The notes: a model not told the origin generated them from the sequence alone. 64,000 nt of DNA from Anaerolineae bacterium (GCA_017303635.1 JAFLCG010000003.1:186001-250000); one strand, 5' to 3'; shown: positions 40,051 to 47,846, counted from the stretch's first letter. A program made the numbers and translations.

Positions 40051-40079
40051 AAAATAAAAAGCCCCGGGGTTCCGGGGCT
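40051..40079 (-). terminator. Attenuator terminator T2, in front of the sulfur operon
   Basis: On the minus strand AGCCCCGG (40079-40072), loop AACC, CCGGGGCT (40067-40060), then TTTTATTTT. It lies only 29 bases upstream of the first ORF and within the transcript of that operon. Confidence 0.92.
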
Positions 40080-40095
40080 GTAGGGTCACAGTGCA

Positions 40096-40122
40096 ATAAA
40101 AAGCCCCGGTGGGTGCCGGGGC
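40096..40122 (-). terminator. Attenuator terminator T1, in front of the sulfur operon
   Basis: On the minus strand GCCCCGG (40122-40116), a 6-nt loop, CCGGGGC (40109-40103), then TTTTTAT. Its 3' arm (CCGGGGCT) is identical to that of T2, so it can pair with the 5' arm of T2. Its 5' arm contains CCCGGC, complementary to GCCGGG inside the leader ORF. Confidence 0.92.
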
Positions 40123-40150
40123 GGTTGGTCGTTAGAAACGGTGCAGGTTC

Positions 40151-40222
40151 CTAGCAGCGCAAAGCCCGGCGTGTGTGAGCCATACAACACAGACAACACA
40201 TGGGGGCGAACTGCGCTTGCAT
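40151..40222 (-). CDS. Cysteine-rich leader peptide of the sulfur operon
   Basis: A 23-codon ORF between a promoter and two terminators. Its last 16 residues read MCCLCCMAHTRRALRC, so five of 23 codons are Cys, four of them clustered and one just before the TAG stop. ATG at 40220-40222 has AGGAAG 11 bases upstream (40234-40239), while the internal ATG at 40199-40201 has no ribosome site. I infer that ribosome stalling at the Cys codons under cysteine shortage frees the following GCCGGG segment (40170-40165) to block T1. This is the layout of classical amino-acid attenuation. It is too short for homology evidence, so the call rests on the arrangement. Confidence 0.82.
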   Translation of the reverse strand: MQAQFAPMCCLCCMAHTRRALRC

Positions 40223-40256
40223 CAAAAAAACCACTTCCTGTTTGACAACGCCGGGA

Positions 40257-40285
40257 AAGATAACGTCCCCGCCGGGGTTTGTCAA
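40257..40285 (-). promoter_or_regulatory. Consensus sigma-70 promoter of the sulfur operon
   Basis: On the minus strand TTGACA (40285-40280), a 17-base spacer and TATCTT (40262-40257). Expected start of transcription is near 40250, which gives a 5' leader of about 230 bases. The spacer contains CCCCGGCGGGG, a GC-rich inverted repeat that could be an operator. Confidence 0.85.
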
Positions 40286-40300
40286 GCGATTGATTCGACT

Positions 40301-41383
40301 TCAGTCAAACACCGCTTCAAGTCCGTGGAAGGCGGCATAGCGCCGGGCAGCGGATTCAAACGCGGCGGACTGGTCGGGCGTGAGGTGGGTGAAGGGTTGC
40401 CGGCTGATGATGACCGTCTGCTTCTTGAAGGTGCGCTTCCAGGTGCCGACGATCTGGCCATCAATGACGATCATGGGGAAGAAGACCCCATTGCCACCGG
40501 GACAGACTTTGGTGACGTGCTGCGACTCCAGAATGGCGGAACGGTCGGTATAACCGAGCAGGTATTCATCGAAGCCGGGGAGCAAGGCCAGTCCGGAGGT
40601 GGTTGCATTTGCGGCGGCGACGGCGGCGGCGGCGGTCAGCCAATAGGTCTGGTCGTTAATCTTTTCGCTGATTAAGGCGGGTTTGGCACCTTCCAGACCG
40701 GCCCGCGCATCGGTGAGGGTCAAGCTCGCCCACCAGGCGAAGTCCTGGACGGTGGCGGGCCCATGACTGGTGAAATAGCGCCGCGCCAGTTCCACCAGCG
40801 ACTCGGCGCGGGTGAGCCTGCGGGGATTGGGTGCCCATTCATCCAGCAAGGCGAAGGTTTGCTCTTTATCCTGCTGCGGCCCGATGCAAATGAGTCCCCG
40901 CAGCGCCAACTGCACGAGGATGTGGTAGCCACGCTGCCCGGTGGTCGAAATCCCCTGGTCTTCGAGGTACTGCATCAGGGCGGAGCGCGTGAGGCGGTTA
41001 CGGCCCGCCAGCCCCCGCCGCAGGTGTTCCCCGCACTGCTCAATCAAGCTGTGGGTCAGTTCGAGTTCTTCCAGGCGGCGGGCGTCTTTGGCGATCATGC
41101 GGTCGGCAGAGAGCGCCACCCGCCAGTGGGCTTCCTCGGCGGCGACGAAATGGATGGTGCCACGTTGCGACCAGGTGCGGAGGATCTGCCCGGCGGCGAT
41201 GGCCTGCTCGACCTGGGTTAGCGTGCCCTCTGGCAGCCGGGCACCGATGGCCCAGACGGCCTGATGGTAATCCTGCGCCTGCATGGCCCCCAACCCGCGC
41301 ACCACCTCGGCAGGATCGGTGAAGCGGTGCGGCGCGATGCCCTGCTGATGGAGGCGGATGGCCGAGATCGCGTTTTCAGTCAT
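40301..41383 (-). CDS. Winged-helix DNA-binding protein of the HTH_42 (YcaQ/AlkZ-like) family
   Basis: A 360-residue protein, start ATG 41383 (MTENAISAIRLHQQGI) with AGGAGA upstream. The family pattern is clear: LGAMQAQDYHQAVWAIGARLP, RTWSQRGTIHFVAAEEAHW, RGLICIGPQQDKEQTFALLDEW and LLPGFDEYLLGYTDRSAIL. Some relatives (AlkZ, AlkX) are DNA glycosylases acting on crosslinks or alkylated bases through a Q-x-Q or Q-x-D motif; QAQD here is at the equivalent place. Other relatives have no proven activity. It ends 16 bases before the promoter of the sulfur operon on the same strand. Confidence 0.85.
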   Translation of the reverse strand: MTENAISAIRLHQQGIAPHRFTDPAEVVRGLGAMQAQDYHQAVWAIGARLPEGTLTQVEQAIAAGQILRTWSQRGTIHFVAAEEAHWRVALSADRMIAKDARRLEELELTHSLIEQCGEHLRRGLAGRNRLTRSALMQYLEDQGISTTGQRGYHILVQLALRGLICIGPQQDKEQTFALLDEWAPNPRRLTRAESLVELARRYFTSHGPATVQDFAWWASLTLTDARAGLEGAKPALISEKINDQTYWLTAAAAVAAANATTSGLALLPGFDEYLLGYTDRSAILESQHVTKVCPGGNGVFFPMIVIDGQIVGTWKRTFKKQTVIISRQPFTHLTPDQSAAFESAARRYAAFHGLEAVFD

Positions 41384-41682
41384 GGTTTGATCTCCTGTAG
41401 CGACATAGCCCCACCACCCATTGTCGTCGTTGCCGGAAAAGCAGCAAGGACACCGGGGGGACTGTTGCAGTGGTTGCTGCAATTCCAGCCACAAGCGCAC
41501 CCGGCGAACAGGTTCATTTCTGCGATGCGGCGACTCTCCTGTGAGCTAGCTTATCATTGGGGAAATTCTAACACAGAACGGAGTAAAAACCGGAACATTT
41601 GTTCCGATTTTTAGAACTAGTCCTTACGCAAATCAGGCGGACGCGCAAACAGTCGATTGATGGTTCGCGATGGCTTTCCAGG
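41384..41682. other. Intergenic region with one palindrome
   Basis: About 300 bases between two leftward genes. An open frame continues upstream of the 40301-41383 gene to 41500, but without ribosome site or family resemblance. The palindrome at 41581 is the only clear structure. Confidence 0.5.
41581..41617. repeat. Third copy of the CGGAACAT-TGTTCCG palindrome
   Basis: GAGTAAAAACCGGAAC, centre ATTT, GTTCCGATTTTTAGAAC. It matches the copies at 26061 and 30017 except in the centre and outer flanks, and lies about 66 bases past the hydrolase stop, where the T-rich arm could act as a terminator. Confidence 0.8.
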
Positions 41683-42507
41683 TCAGGGAAGGCGATTCAT
41701 AAAATCCAGCACACACTGATTGAAGGCCACTGGGTGATCCAGATTAGGGACATGGGCGGAATCCGTCAGCGTGACCATTTGTGCGCCGGGGATCGAGTCG
41801 GCCAAAAGCGCTGAAGCCCGCTGATTTTCCGCGTAGTCCAGCGCGCCGCTGATGACCAGCGTAGGAACGGCGATTTCCCCAAGTCGGTTGACCGCCGGGG
41901 GTGTCAACGGGTTCAAGGGCTGCATATCGGCAATAGCAAAGGTGCCATTCTGAACATAGAGACGGTTCATGTCGCTGGCGCGCTGACGCTGAGCGGCGTT
42001 GACCGCGGTTGGCAGCCGGTGCGGACCATCAAACCAGATTTGTAGCTGCAGTTCAGAGGTGCGCTCCAGATCCCCGGCTTGCATTGCGCCGATCATCTCC
42101 ATAACGGGCGCGGGCGGCGGTCCCTGCATCTCAAAGCCGCTGATGGCGCTATTGACCAGCACAAGCGACTGCACCAGTGCCGGATGTTCCAAGGCCAGAT
42201 CAATCGAGATCTCCCCGCCGACCGAGCAACCGAGTAAATGGGCTTGCTCAATCTCCAGGTGACGCAGTAGTTGGTAGAGATCTTCCCGACGGCAACGCGG
42301 CCCGGTCGCCACATCTGACCGGCCATTTCCCCGCATGTCATACCGTACCACGCGGAACGCCTGGCTGAACGCTGCCCACTGGTCATCCCACATGCGGCTG
42401 TCCAAAAACAAGGCATGGCTCAGCACCAGCGTGGCTTTTCCGGCCCCACCCTCACTCATTTCATAGTACAGCTTGCCATCATCCATCGGCAGATAACCGG
42501 TTGTCAT
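41683..42507 (-). CDS. Alpha/beta-fold hydrolase
   Basis: A 274-residue protein. It has the oxyanion region LVLSHALFLDSRMWDDQ, RVVRYDMRGNGRSD, the nucleophile elbow GCSVGG (Ser near 94), an acid in ISGALDYAEN and the His of DSAHVPNLDHP. This matches the 3-oxoadipate enol-lactonase-like branch, but specificity is not readable. It is divergent from the WYL regulator at 42603, and the inverted repeat between them probably makes it a target of that regulator. Confidence 0.9.
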   Translation of the reverse strand: MTTGYLPMDDGKLYYEMSEGGAGKATLVLSHALFLDSRMWDDQWAAFSQAFRVVRYDMRGNGRSDVATGPRCRREDLYQLLRHLEIEQAHLLGCSVGGEISIDLALEHPALVQSLVLVNSAISGFEMQGPPPAPVMEMIGAMQAGDLERTSELQLQIWFDGPHRLPTAVNAAQRQRASDMNRLYVQNGTFAIADMQPLNPLTPPAVNRLGEIAVPTLVISGALDYAENQRASALLADSIPGAQMVTLTDSAHVPNLDHPVAFNQCVLDFMNRLP

Positions 42508-42560
42508 GGGATTTGTCCTCTCTCATCGAGTAGCTGCTTACAATCTTCATGATAAGATGG

Positions 42561-42587
42561 CTTGGGTGACACCTTTTGTCACCCAAG
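42561..42587. promoter_or_regulatory. Perfect inverted repeat, likely operator of the WYL regulator
   Basis: CTTGGGTGACA (42561-42571) and TGTCACCCAAG (42577-42587) are separated by 5 bases. They lie 15 bases upstream of the regulator's start and 53 bases upstream of the hydrolase start. GGTGACA-N5-TGTCACC is the form of site often seen before genes of YafY/WYL regulators. Confidence 0.75.
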
Positions 42588-42602
42588 ATTGTGAGCTGAA
42601 AC

Positions 42603-43571
42603 ATGCGCGCTGACCGGCTGGTTTCGATGGTATTGTTGCTGCAAACGCGGGGCAGGATGACTGCTGAAGCACTGGCCGCCGAGCTGGGGGTTTCCCGCCG
42701 CACGATCCTGCGCGACCTGGATGCGTTGTCCACCTCTGGCATCCCGATCTATGCCGAGGGCGGGCATGGGGGCGGCATCTCACTGGATGAAGGCTACCGC
42801 ACCAGTCTGACCGGCCTGAATGAGCAGGAAGCGCGGGCGCTCTTTTTGGGTGGCAATAAACGACTGCTGGAGGACATCGGTCTGGGCGGGGCGGCTGAAA
42901 GCACTCACCTGAAGTTGACGGCGGCGCTCCCTGACCGACATCATGCTGCGGTCAGCTTCATGCAACAGCGCATTTATATCGATCCGTTGTGGTGGTGGCA
43001 TGAAGGCGAACCCCAATCTTTCTGGGCTGAATTGCAGCAGGCGGTCTATGCTGATCAGTGTATTCAGGCCGTTTACGAGAATTATAACGGGGAGATCGCT
43101 GAGCGGGTGCTGGAACCGTACAGCCTGGTCTGCAAGTCCAGCTACTGGTATTTGGTCGCCCGCCGCGATGATCAGATGCGGACCTACCGCGTATCCCGCT
43201 TTCGTCAGATTGTTCGGCTTGATCAGCACTTTGCGCGTGACCCAGCTTTTGATCTGCAGACTTACTGGCACGCACATCTGGATAGCTTCATCCACGCTTT
43301 TTCAGAATATGAGTTTACGCTTTGTGTTCACCCGGATAAGCTGAACTTTGTACGGTGGCTGCTGCCGGGGCGGACCACGGTCATCAATACGCGTGAGGAT
43401 GCCTGGGTGACGCTGCGTTGCCAGATCGAGTCGATGGTGATGGCGACCATGATGGTGATCGGCCTGGGGGATCAGGGTGAGATCATGTCGCCACCGGAAC
43501 TGCGGGACACTGTGTTACAGACTTGCCAGACAACCATCGACCATATAAGCGCATCTGTGGGAAGTGGTTAG
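42603..43571 (+). CDS. WYL-domain transcriptional regulator (YafY family)
   Basis: A 322-residue regulator. An N-terminal helix-turn-helix (RADRLVSMVLLLQTRGRMTAEALAAELGVSRRTILRDLDALSTSGIPIYAEGGHGGG) occupies 1-60. The WYL domain lies around 145-225 (ERVLEPYSLVCKSSYWYLVARRDDQMRTYRVSRF) and a WCX-type C-terminal part follows. WYL domains sense ligands, often nucleic acid or nucleotides, in other bacteria. Together with the palindrome at 42561 and the divergent hydrolase gene, an autoregulated local switch is likely. Confidence 0.92.
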   Translation: MRADRLVSMVLLLQTRGRMTAEALAAELGVSRRTILRDLDALSTSGIPIYAEGGHGGGISLDEGYRTSLTGLNEQEARALFLGGNKRLLEDIGLGGAAESTHLKLTAALPDRHHAAVSFMQQRIYIDPLWWWHEGEPQSFWAELQQAVYADQCIQAVYENYNGEIAERVLEPYSLVCKSSYWYLVARRDDQMRTYRVSRFRQIVRLDQHFARDPAFDLQTYWHAHLDSFIHAFSEYEFTLCVHPDKLNFVRWLLPGRTTVINTREDAWVTLRCQIESMVMATMMVIGLGDQGEIMSPPELRDTVLQTCQTTIDHISASVGSG

Positions 43572-43650
43572 CGCTCGAATCTGTGCTATGGATCTGTGGG
43601 GCAAGCGCCAGTGCCCTAATGCCAGTCCGACTCAAACGACTGAACCTGCG

Positions 43651-44448
43651 TTAACCCGCTTGCTGCCAGGCGGTGACGAGCGCGCCGAGGTCGTCGAAGA
43701 TGGCTTCGGGCGGAGTCTCGGACGCGAGGGCTTCTTCGCGGGTCGCCACGCCACTCAAGACCAGCGCCGTCCGCAGGCCGTAGCGCACCGCTCCGGCAAT
43801 ATCCGTGTTCATGCGGTCGCCGATCATCAGGGTATGGGCTGGATCACTGCCGAGGAACTCCATAGCCGCCTCGAACAGCGGTGGATGCGGCTTGCCCATG
43901 GTGGCATCCGGCTCGCGCCCGGTGGCGGTTCGCAGGGCCGCGACCATGCTGCCTCCACCCGGGGCCAGCCCTTCCGAAATCGGGATGGTGGCGTCGTCAT
44001 TGGTGGCGACGAACTGCGCCCCGGCGCGGATGAGGAGCGCCGCCCGTTTGAGCTTTTCGTAATTGAGGTTGTAGTCCAGCCCGACGACGACCGCCGCCGC
44101 GCCTTCATCGGCCAGGGTGAACCCGGCCTGCCTGACCAGTGTGCGGATGCCATCGCCACCAAAGACGTGGATGCCGGTTCCCGGCGGGAAGTGCCGCCGC
44201 AGGTAGATCATGGTCACCAGCCCGGAATTGAGGATGGCGCTTTCCGGCACGTTCAGGCCGAAGCCTGCTAATTTATGGACATAATCGGCAGGGGCTTTCA
44301 TGCTGTTGTTGGTCGCCAGCGCGTAGGGGATCTGGCGCGACTGTACATGCTGGAAGAAGGGGTGCAAACCGGGCAGGGGGGTATCCCCCAACCACAGGAC
44401 TCCATCCATATCGGAGATGACGGCTTTGATCTGGCTGAAATCCAGCAT
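43651..44448 (-). CDS. HAD-IIA family sugar-phosphatase-like hydrolase (NagD type)
   Basis: A 265-residue phosphatase, start ATG 44448 (MLDFSQIKAVISDMDGVLWLGDTPLPGL). Motif I DMDGVLW supplies the nucleophile Asp, motif II is ALATNNSMK, the cap domain follows, the Lys is in ATMGKPHPPLF, and motif III is TLMIGDRMNTDI. This order is the NagD/PGP subfamily IIA. Substrates in the family range from nucleotides to phosphoglycolate. It starts 34 bases after the rhomboid gene on the same strand, so the two are probably co-transcribed. Confidence 0.92.
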   Translation of the reverse strand: MLDFSQIKAVISDMDGVLWLGDTPLPGLHPFFQHVQSRQIPYALATNNSMKAPADYVHKLAGFGLNVPESAILNSGLVTMIYLRRHFPPGTGIHVFGGDGIRTLVRQAGFTLADEGAAAVVVGLDYNLNYEKLKRAALLIRAGAQFVATNDDATIPISEGLAPGGGSMVAALRTATGREPDATMGKPHPPLFEAAMEFLGSDPAHTLMIGDRMNTDIAGAVRYGLRTALVLSGVATREEALASETPPEAIFDDLGALVTAWQQAG

Positions 44449-44482
44449 GGTCGGACAACCTCGATGTGATGCCAAAACGACT

Positions 44483-45355
44483 CTAGGTGCGGGCGATCTG
44501 CACGCCGATGAAGACCAGCACAAGCATGATGGTCACATAGGCCGGGATGACCCAGTAGCGATTCTTGAACGGGTTGACATCCTCGGCAAAGACTTCGCCG
44601 GGATTGGCCGGGTTCATCCGCAGGTTATACCGGGGACTGATGAACCACGCCAGAGCCGCGCCACCGACCGCCCCGCCCAAGTGTGCCCAGTTGTCGATCA
44701 ACATGCGGCTGCCGGGCAGAGTCGTCAGCAGGCCAAGGGCGGCATTCATGATAAAAAAGACGATGAGGCTGTTGCGGCGCTGCCGCCCTAGTTCGCCCAT
44801 GAGTTTGCGATGGTAATAGAGGTAGACGAACTCGGCGCTGATGATGGCGAAGACCGCGCCGGAAGCCCCCACCGAGATGCTATCCGGCCCATTGAGCAGC
44901 GCGCTCAGCACCGAGCCGAACAAGCCACCCAGCAGGTAGACCACCAGAAAGCGGGCGTGCCCGAAGAGCCGTTCGAGGGTCGCGCCGACCGCGTAGAGCG
45001 TGTACATGTTGAAGGCCAGATGGGCGATCCCCGACCAATCCTGATCGCCACGCGAATCGTAGATGCCCTGGTGCAGGAACATGGAAGTGAACAAGCGGTA
45101 GGTCTGCCCGTTGACCAGGACGCTCTCGGCTCCATTGGCTCCCCAATCGAGCAGGTTGGCATCCATGGTCGGGGAGGTCGCCCGCAGCAGGAAGATGCCC
45201 ACACAGAGGGCGATCAGCACATAGGTGACGGTCGGGCGGACAGCGGCGATGCGGAGGGTCAGCCGGCGGCGCTGGGCCGCCTGGGGGTCGGCTTTGGGTG
45301 GCTCCGGCGGGACTTCGAGCGGATGCCGTTTGCGTTCCGGCGGTGGATTTTGCAT
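44483..45355 (-). CDS. Rhomboid family intramembrane serine protease
   Basis: A 290-residue membrane protein. After a Pro/Lys-rich cytoplasmic head, helices run from about 40 onwards. Key parts are the loop containing FTSMFLHQGIYDSRGDQDWSGIAHLAFNMYTLYAVG, the catalytic Ser in SVGASGAVFAI and the catalytic His in DNWAHLGGAVGG, with GxxxG around it. These define active rhomboids. A C-terminal helix is added after the six-helix core. The start is uncertain: ATG 45355 (MQNPPPERKR) is a sensible length, but no strong ribosome site is seen. Confidence 0.9.
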   Translation of the reverse strand: MQNPPPERKRHPLEVPPEPPKADPQAAQRRRLTLRIAAVRPTVTYVLIALCVGIFLLRATSPTMDANLLDWGANGAESVLVNGQTYRLFTSMFLHQGIYDSRGDQDWSGIAHLAFNMYTLYAVGATLERLFGHARFLVVYLLGGLFGSVLSALLNGPDSISVGASGAVFAIISAEFVYLYYHRKLMGELGRQRRNSLIVFFIMNAALGLLTTLPGSRMLIDNWAHLGGAVGGAALAWFISPRYNLRMNPANPGEVFAEDVNPFKNRYWVIPAYVTIMLVLVFIGVQIART

Positions 45356-45492
45356 GATTCGGGCTTTCAGTAGAATCCATGCGGTGATGGATTGGTCCAC
45401 CCCGCCAAAACCGATACACAGTACAATGGAATTAGGGTACACCATCCGCCGAATTCCGCCTATGCTTTGGATGCCGTGAGACAAACTTCACT

Positions 45493-45906
45493 ATGCCAAC
45501 TTACGACTACCGCTGCCAGAACTGCGGACGCAAATTTGATCTGTTCTACAAATCCTTCAAGGATTACGAAGCCGCCAGCGGGCAGACCTGCCCCCACTGC
45601 GGCAGCGACCAGGTAGGCCGCAGCATCCGTCGGGTGGCGATTGCCAAACCGGGGCGCGACCTCTCCAGCCTGAGTTCAGGCGAGATGCTCAATGTGCTGG
45701 AAGGAGGTAATCCGCAGGAGGTAGGGCGCATGTTCCAGCAGGTGGCGGATACCACCGGCGCCGATATGGGGACGCAGTTCACTGAAGCCGCCCGCCGCCT
45801 GAGCCGGGGCGACTCGATTGACCGGGTGGAGCGTGATCTGGCCGATTCCAGTGGTTCAGCGGCGCCCAGCACCCCCGCCAGCAGCGATCCAACGCCATCC
45901 ACCTAA
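45493..45906 (+). CDS. FmdB-type zinc ribbon protein
   Basis: A 137-residue protein. Residues 1-45 are the zinc ribbon PTYDYRCQNCGRKFDLFYKSF ... CPHCGSDQV (two CxxC pairs), typical of FmdB/CxxC_CXXC_SSSS regulators. The remainder is a helical, Ser-rich extension ending SSGSAAPSTPASSDPTPST. FmdB proteins are proposed regulators of amidase/formamidase genes, but most members have no assigned target. It is divergent from the rhomboid gene and precedes the ABC ATPase by 47 bases. Confidence 0.88.
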   Translation: MPTYDYRCQNCGRKFDLFYKSFKDYEAASGQTCPHCGSDQVGRSIRRVAIAKPGRDLSSLSSGEMLNVLEGGNPQEVGRMFQQVADTTGADMGTQFTEAARRLSRGDSIDRVERDLADSSGSAAPSTPASSDPTPST

Positions 45907-45953
45907 ACCGACTTCGATGACTCTAGCCCGCAACGGGAGAGAGAAGCGCGATC

Positions 45954-47036
45954 ATGGTCAGTATCACCCTCGAACACGTCAGCAAGAGCTTTGGCCCGGA
46001 AGATGGCGAGCAGCGCGGGCGAGTCCCCGCCGTGCAGAATGTCTCGCTGAAGGTCAACGAAGGGCAGGTGCTGGCGATCCTCGGCCCATCCGGCTGCGGT
46101 AAATCGACCCTGCTGCGACTGGCGGCTGGACTCATCAAGCCGGACAGTGGGCGGGTGTTGTACGACCATGATGATTTGCAGGAGGTGCCGCTGATGGAGC
46201 GCGGCATCGGCATGGTATTTCAGGATCGGGCGCTGGTGCCGCACTGGACGAGCCGCCAGAACGTCGGCTTCTTCCTGTCGATCCGCAAGCGGGAAGAAGA
46301 AGTGCCGGAGAAGCTCAAGCAGATCGCCAAGATCACCGGCATCGGGCTGGATGTGCTGCTGGAGCGCAAACCGGGGCAGCTTTCCGGCGGGGAGCAGCAG
46401 CGCGTGAGCATCGCGCGGGCGCTCTCCCGCGATTTACGCGTGCTGTTCTTCGACGAACCCTTCGCCAACCTGGACGCCAAGTATCGCACCGAGGCGCGGG
46501 TGGAACTGCGCCGCCTGATGAACGCCTTCCCGGTCACCTCGATCTACGTGACCCACGATCAGGTGGAGGCGGTGGCGCTCTCCCACCGGATTGCCATCAT
46601 GCGCGATGGTCAGCTGGAACAGCTCGGCACCTACCAGGACTTGCGGGATAACCCGGTCAACACCTTCATTGCCACCTTCGTCGGCACCCCGATCATGAAT
46701 CTGTTTAAGGGGCACGCGGACGATGGCGCCTGGCGCGGGGAAAACTTCGGCCCCTTCCCCATTCGGCGCGATCTCCCACCGCAGCATCCGGTCACCATGG
46801 GCATCCGCCCGGAGTATGTGCGGCTGACCGAGGACGGAGTCTACGGCGTGGTGGAGGAAACCATCCCCTTCTACGCCGAGCGGCATCATCTGGTGACGGT
46901 GCACCTGGCCGGGGAACGCTGGTCGCTCGTCACCCCGCTGGATCAGCCGGTGGAATGGGGTGCGACCATCCGCTGTGCGCTCGACCCGGAGCGCCTGCTG
47001 TATTTCGACACGGCCACGGGTCAGCGGATTGGGTGA
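45954..47036 (+). CDS. ABC importer ATP-binding protein with C-terminal TOBE region
   Basis: A 360-residue ATPase with Walker A GPSGCGKST (near 46), Q-loop VFQDRALVPHW, signature LSGGEQQRVSIARAL, Walker B VLFFDEPFANLD and switch His THDQ. The region after 235 (NTFIATFVGTPIMNLF, VTMGIRPEYVRL) is a TOBE-containing regulatory domain as in MalK/UgpC sugar importers. No permease genes adjoin. In carbohydrate (CUT1) systems one MsmK-like ATPase may serve several permeases, so it could power the importer whose binding protein is at 55668; this link is speculative. Confidence 0.92.
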   Translation: MVSITLEHVSKSFGPEDGEQRGRVPAVQNVSLKVNEGQVLAILGPSGCGKSTLLRLAAGLIKPDSGRVLYDHDDLQEVPLMERGIGMVFQDRALVPHWTSRQNVGFFLSIRKREEEVPEKLKQIAKITGIGLDVLLERKPGQLSGGEQQRVSIARALSRDLRVLFFDEPFANLDAKYRTEARVELRRLMNAFPVTSIYVTHDQVEAVALSHRIAIMRDGQLEQLGTYQDLRDNPVNTFIATFVGTPIMNLFKGHADDGAWRGENFGPFPIRRDLPPQHPVTMGIRPEYVRLTEDGVYGVVEETIPFYAERHHLVTVHLAGERWSLVTPLDQPVEWGATIRCALDPERLLYFDTATGQRIG

Positions 47037-47042
47037 GGTCGC

Positions 47043-47093
47043 GCCATACCCTAAAGGGTACGGCTCCGAAAGGACAAGCCCGCTAAAGGGGCT
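47043..47093. repeat. REP-like element, copy A
   Basis: GCCATACCC-TAAA-GGGTACGGC forms a hairpin with one A/C mismatch, then a spacer, then AGCCC-GCTAAA-GGGGCT, a second short hairpin. The same two-hairpin unit occurs at 47625 and 47795. Confidence 0.88.
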
Positions 47094-47120
47094 GGGGGCG
47101 AGATGCCTAAGCAGGTTTTC

Positions 47121-47188
47121 CGGCGGGTCAGAGCCGACTCAAGTCGGCTTCCCGCCGAAGCATCTAGCCGGGGGGTTGAACCCCTGGC
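47121..47188. repeat. Nested palindromes beside the transposase gene
   Basis: CGGCGGG (47121-47127) and CCCGCCG (47151-47157) enclose AGCCGACT-CA-AGTCGGCT (47132-47149). A further inverted repeat, GCCGGGGGGTT with GAACCCCTGGC (47167-47188), follows just before the transposase stop. They probably belong to the REP cluster or terminate the transposase transcript. Confidence 0.7.
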
Positions 47189-47197
47189 AACAAGCCG

Positions 47198-47629
47198 TCA
47201 GGCGTCATCTGGATCATCAACAGCTTCCAGATAAGCCATAGAGGTTCCATTGGCGTGGTGTATTTTCTGATTCTCGATGTAGCGCGTCACAAATGATAAG
47301 TTGCGATGCCCGAAAGTTAAAATCCCATAACCAGACTGCCAGTGAAACGCCATGGATGGGTTCGTTGAATTGACCTCGTAGGAAGTAAGACCCTTGACCT
47401 GTCGGACCCAGTCGGCAGCGGGCAGGCGCGGTGGAATGGCAACGGCAACATGGATATGATCTGGTACGGTGTTTACGGCATACACCGTACAGCCTAATTC
47501 GTCCGATTTATGCCGAACTGCGTTGATGATCAAGGCTTCAATCGGGCTGGAAATCAGCGGTGCTCGGTGGCTGGTTGCCCAGATGACATGATAGTAACAG
47601 CGCCAGAAGGTCATGACATCAATCGCCAT
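47198..47629 (-). mobile_element. REP-associated tyrosine transposase (IS200-like, HUH/Y1)
   Basis: A 143-residue Y1 transposase-like protein. It opens WRCYYHVIWATSHRAPLI, has the metal-binding HUH pair as DHIHVAV (His58, His60) and the nucleophile Tyr117 in TRYIENQKIHH. Length and signature match IS200/IS605 TnpA and the RAYT group. No accessory tnpB gene is present. It is surrounded by at least three copies of a two-hairpin repeat, the arrangement of RAYTs that act on REP sequences. The start is uncertain: ATG 47629 lies inside a repeat (copy B) and has AGGGT directly adjacent; ATG 47614 is an alternative. Confidence 0.9.
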
Positions 47630-47699
47630 ACCCTAAAGGGTACGGTTCCAAAAAGACAAGCCTCCCATAGGGATTTCCTTCAGTCGCACTGAAGGGGCT
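47625..47699. repeat. REP-like element, copy B, with internal insertion
   Basis: The same unit as copy A (GCCATACCCTAAAGGGTACGG, spacer, second hairpin). The second hairpin is split: between ACAAGCC and CACTGAAGGGGCT sit 24 extra bases (TCCCATAGGG... to ...CAGTCG) compared with copy C. It overlaps the possible start codon of the transposase. Confidence 0.85.
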
Positions 47700-47794
47700 G
47701 GCGGAAAGCGCTGAACGACTGTTTGATGAGTCATCGCATACGTTTCAATAACATACGAATGGTGCTGCCCGGTGGCAAGTCTAGCGCATCAATT

Positions 47795-47846
47795 GCCATA
47801 CCCTAAAGGGTACGGCTTTGGGAAAGACAAGCCCACTGAAGGGGCT
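47795..47846. repeat. REP-like element, copy C
   Basis: GCCATACCC-TAAA-GGGTACGGC, spacer TTTGGGAAAGACA, then AGCCC-ACTGAA-GGGGCT. Copies B and C share the upstream bases CATCAAT, which suggests that the unit extends slightly beyond the hairpin. Confidence 0.88.

Noticed and set aside
40023..40300. Riboswitch (SAM or similar) in front of the sulfur operon
   Set aside because: I could not fit known SAM, SAH or other aptamer cores; the leader ORF and terminator arms explain the region better.
47198..47629. Complete IS200/IS605 insertion sequence with ends
   Set aside because: No tnpB and no single pair of left/right ends; the several surrounding hairpin units fit a RAYT/REP system instead.
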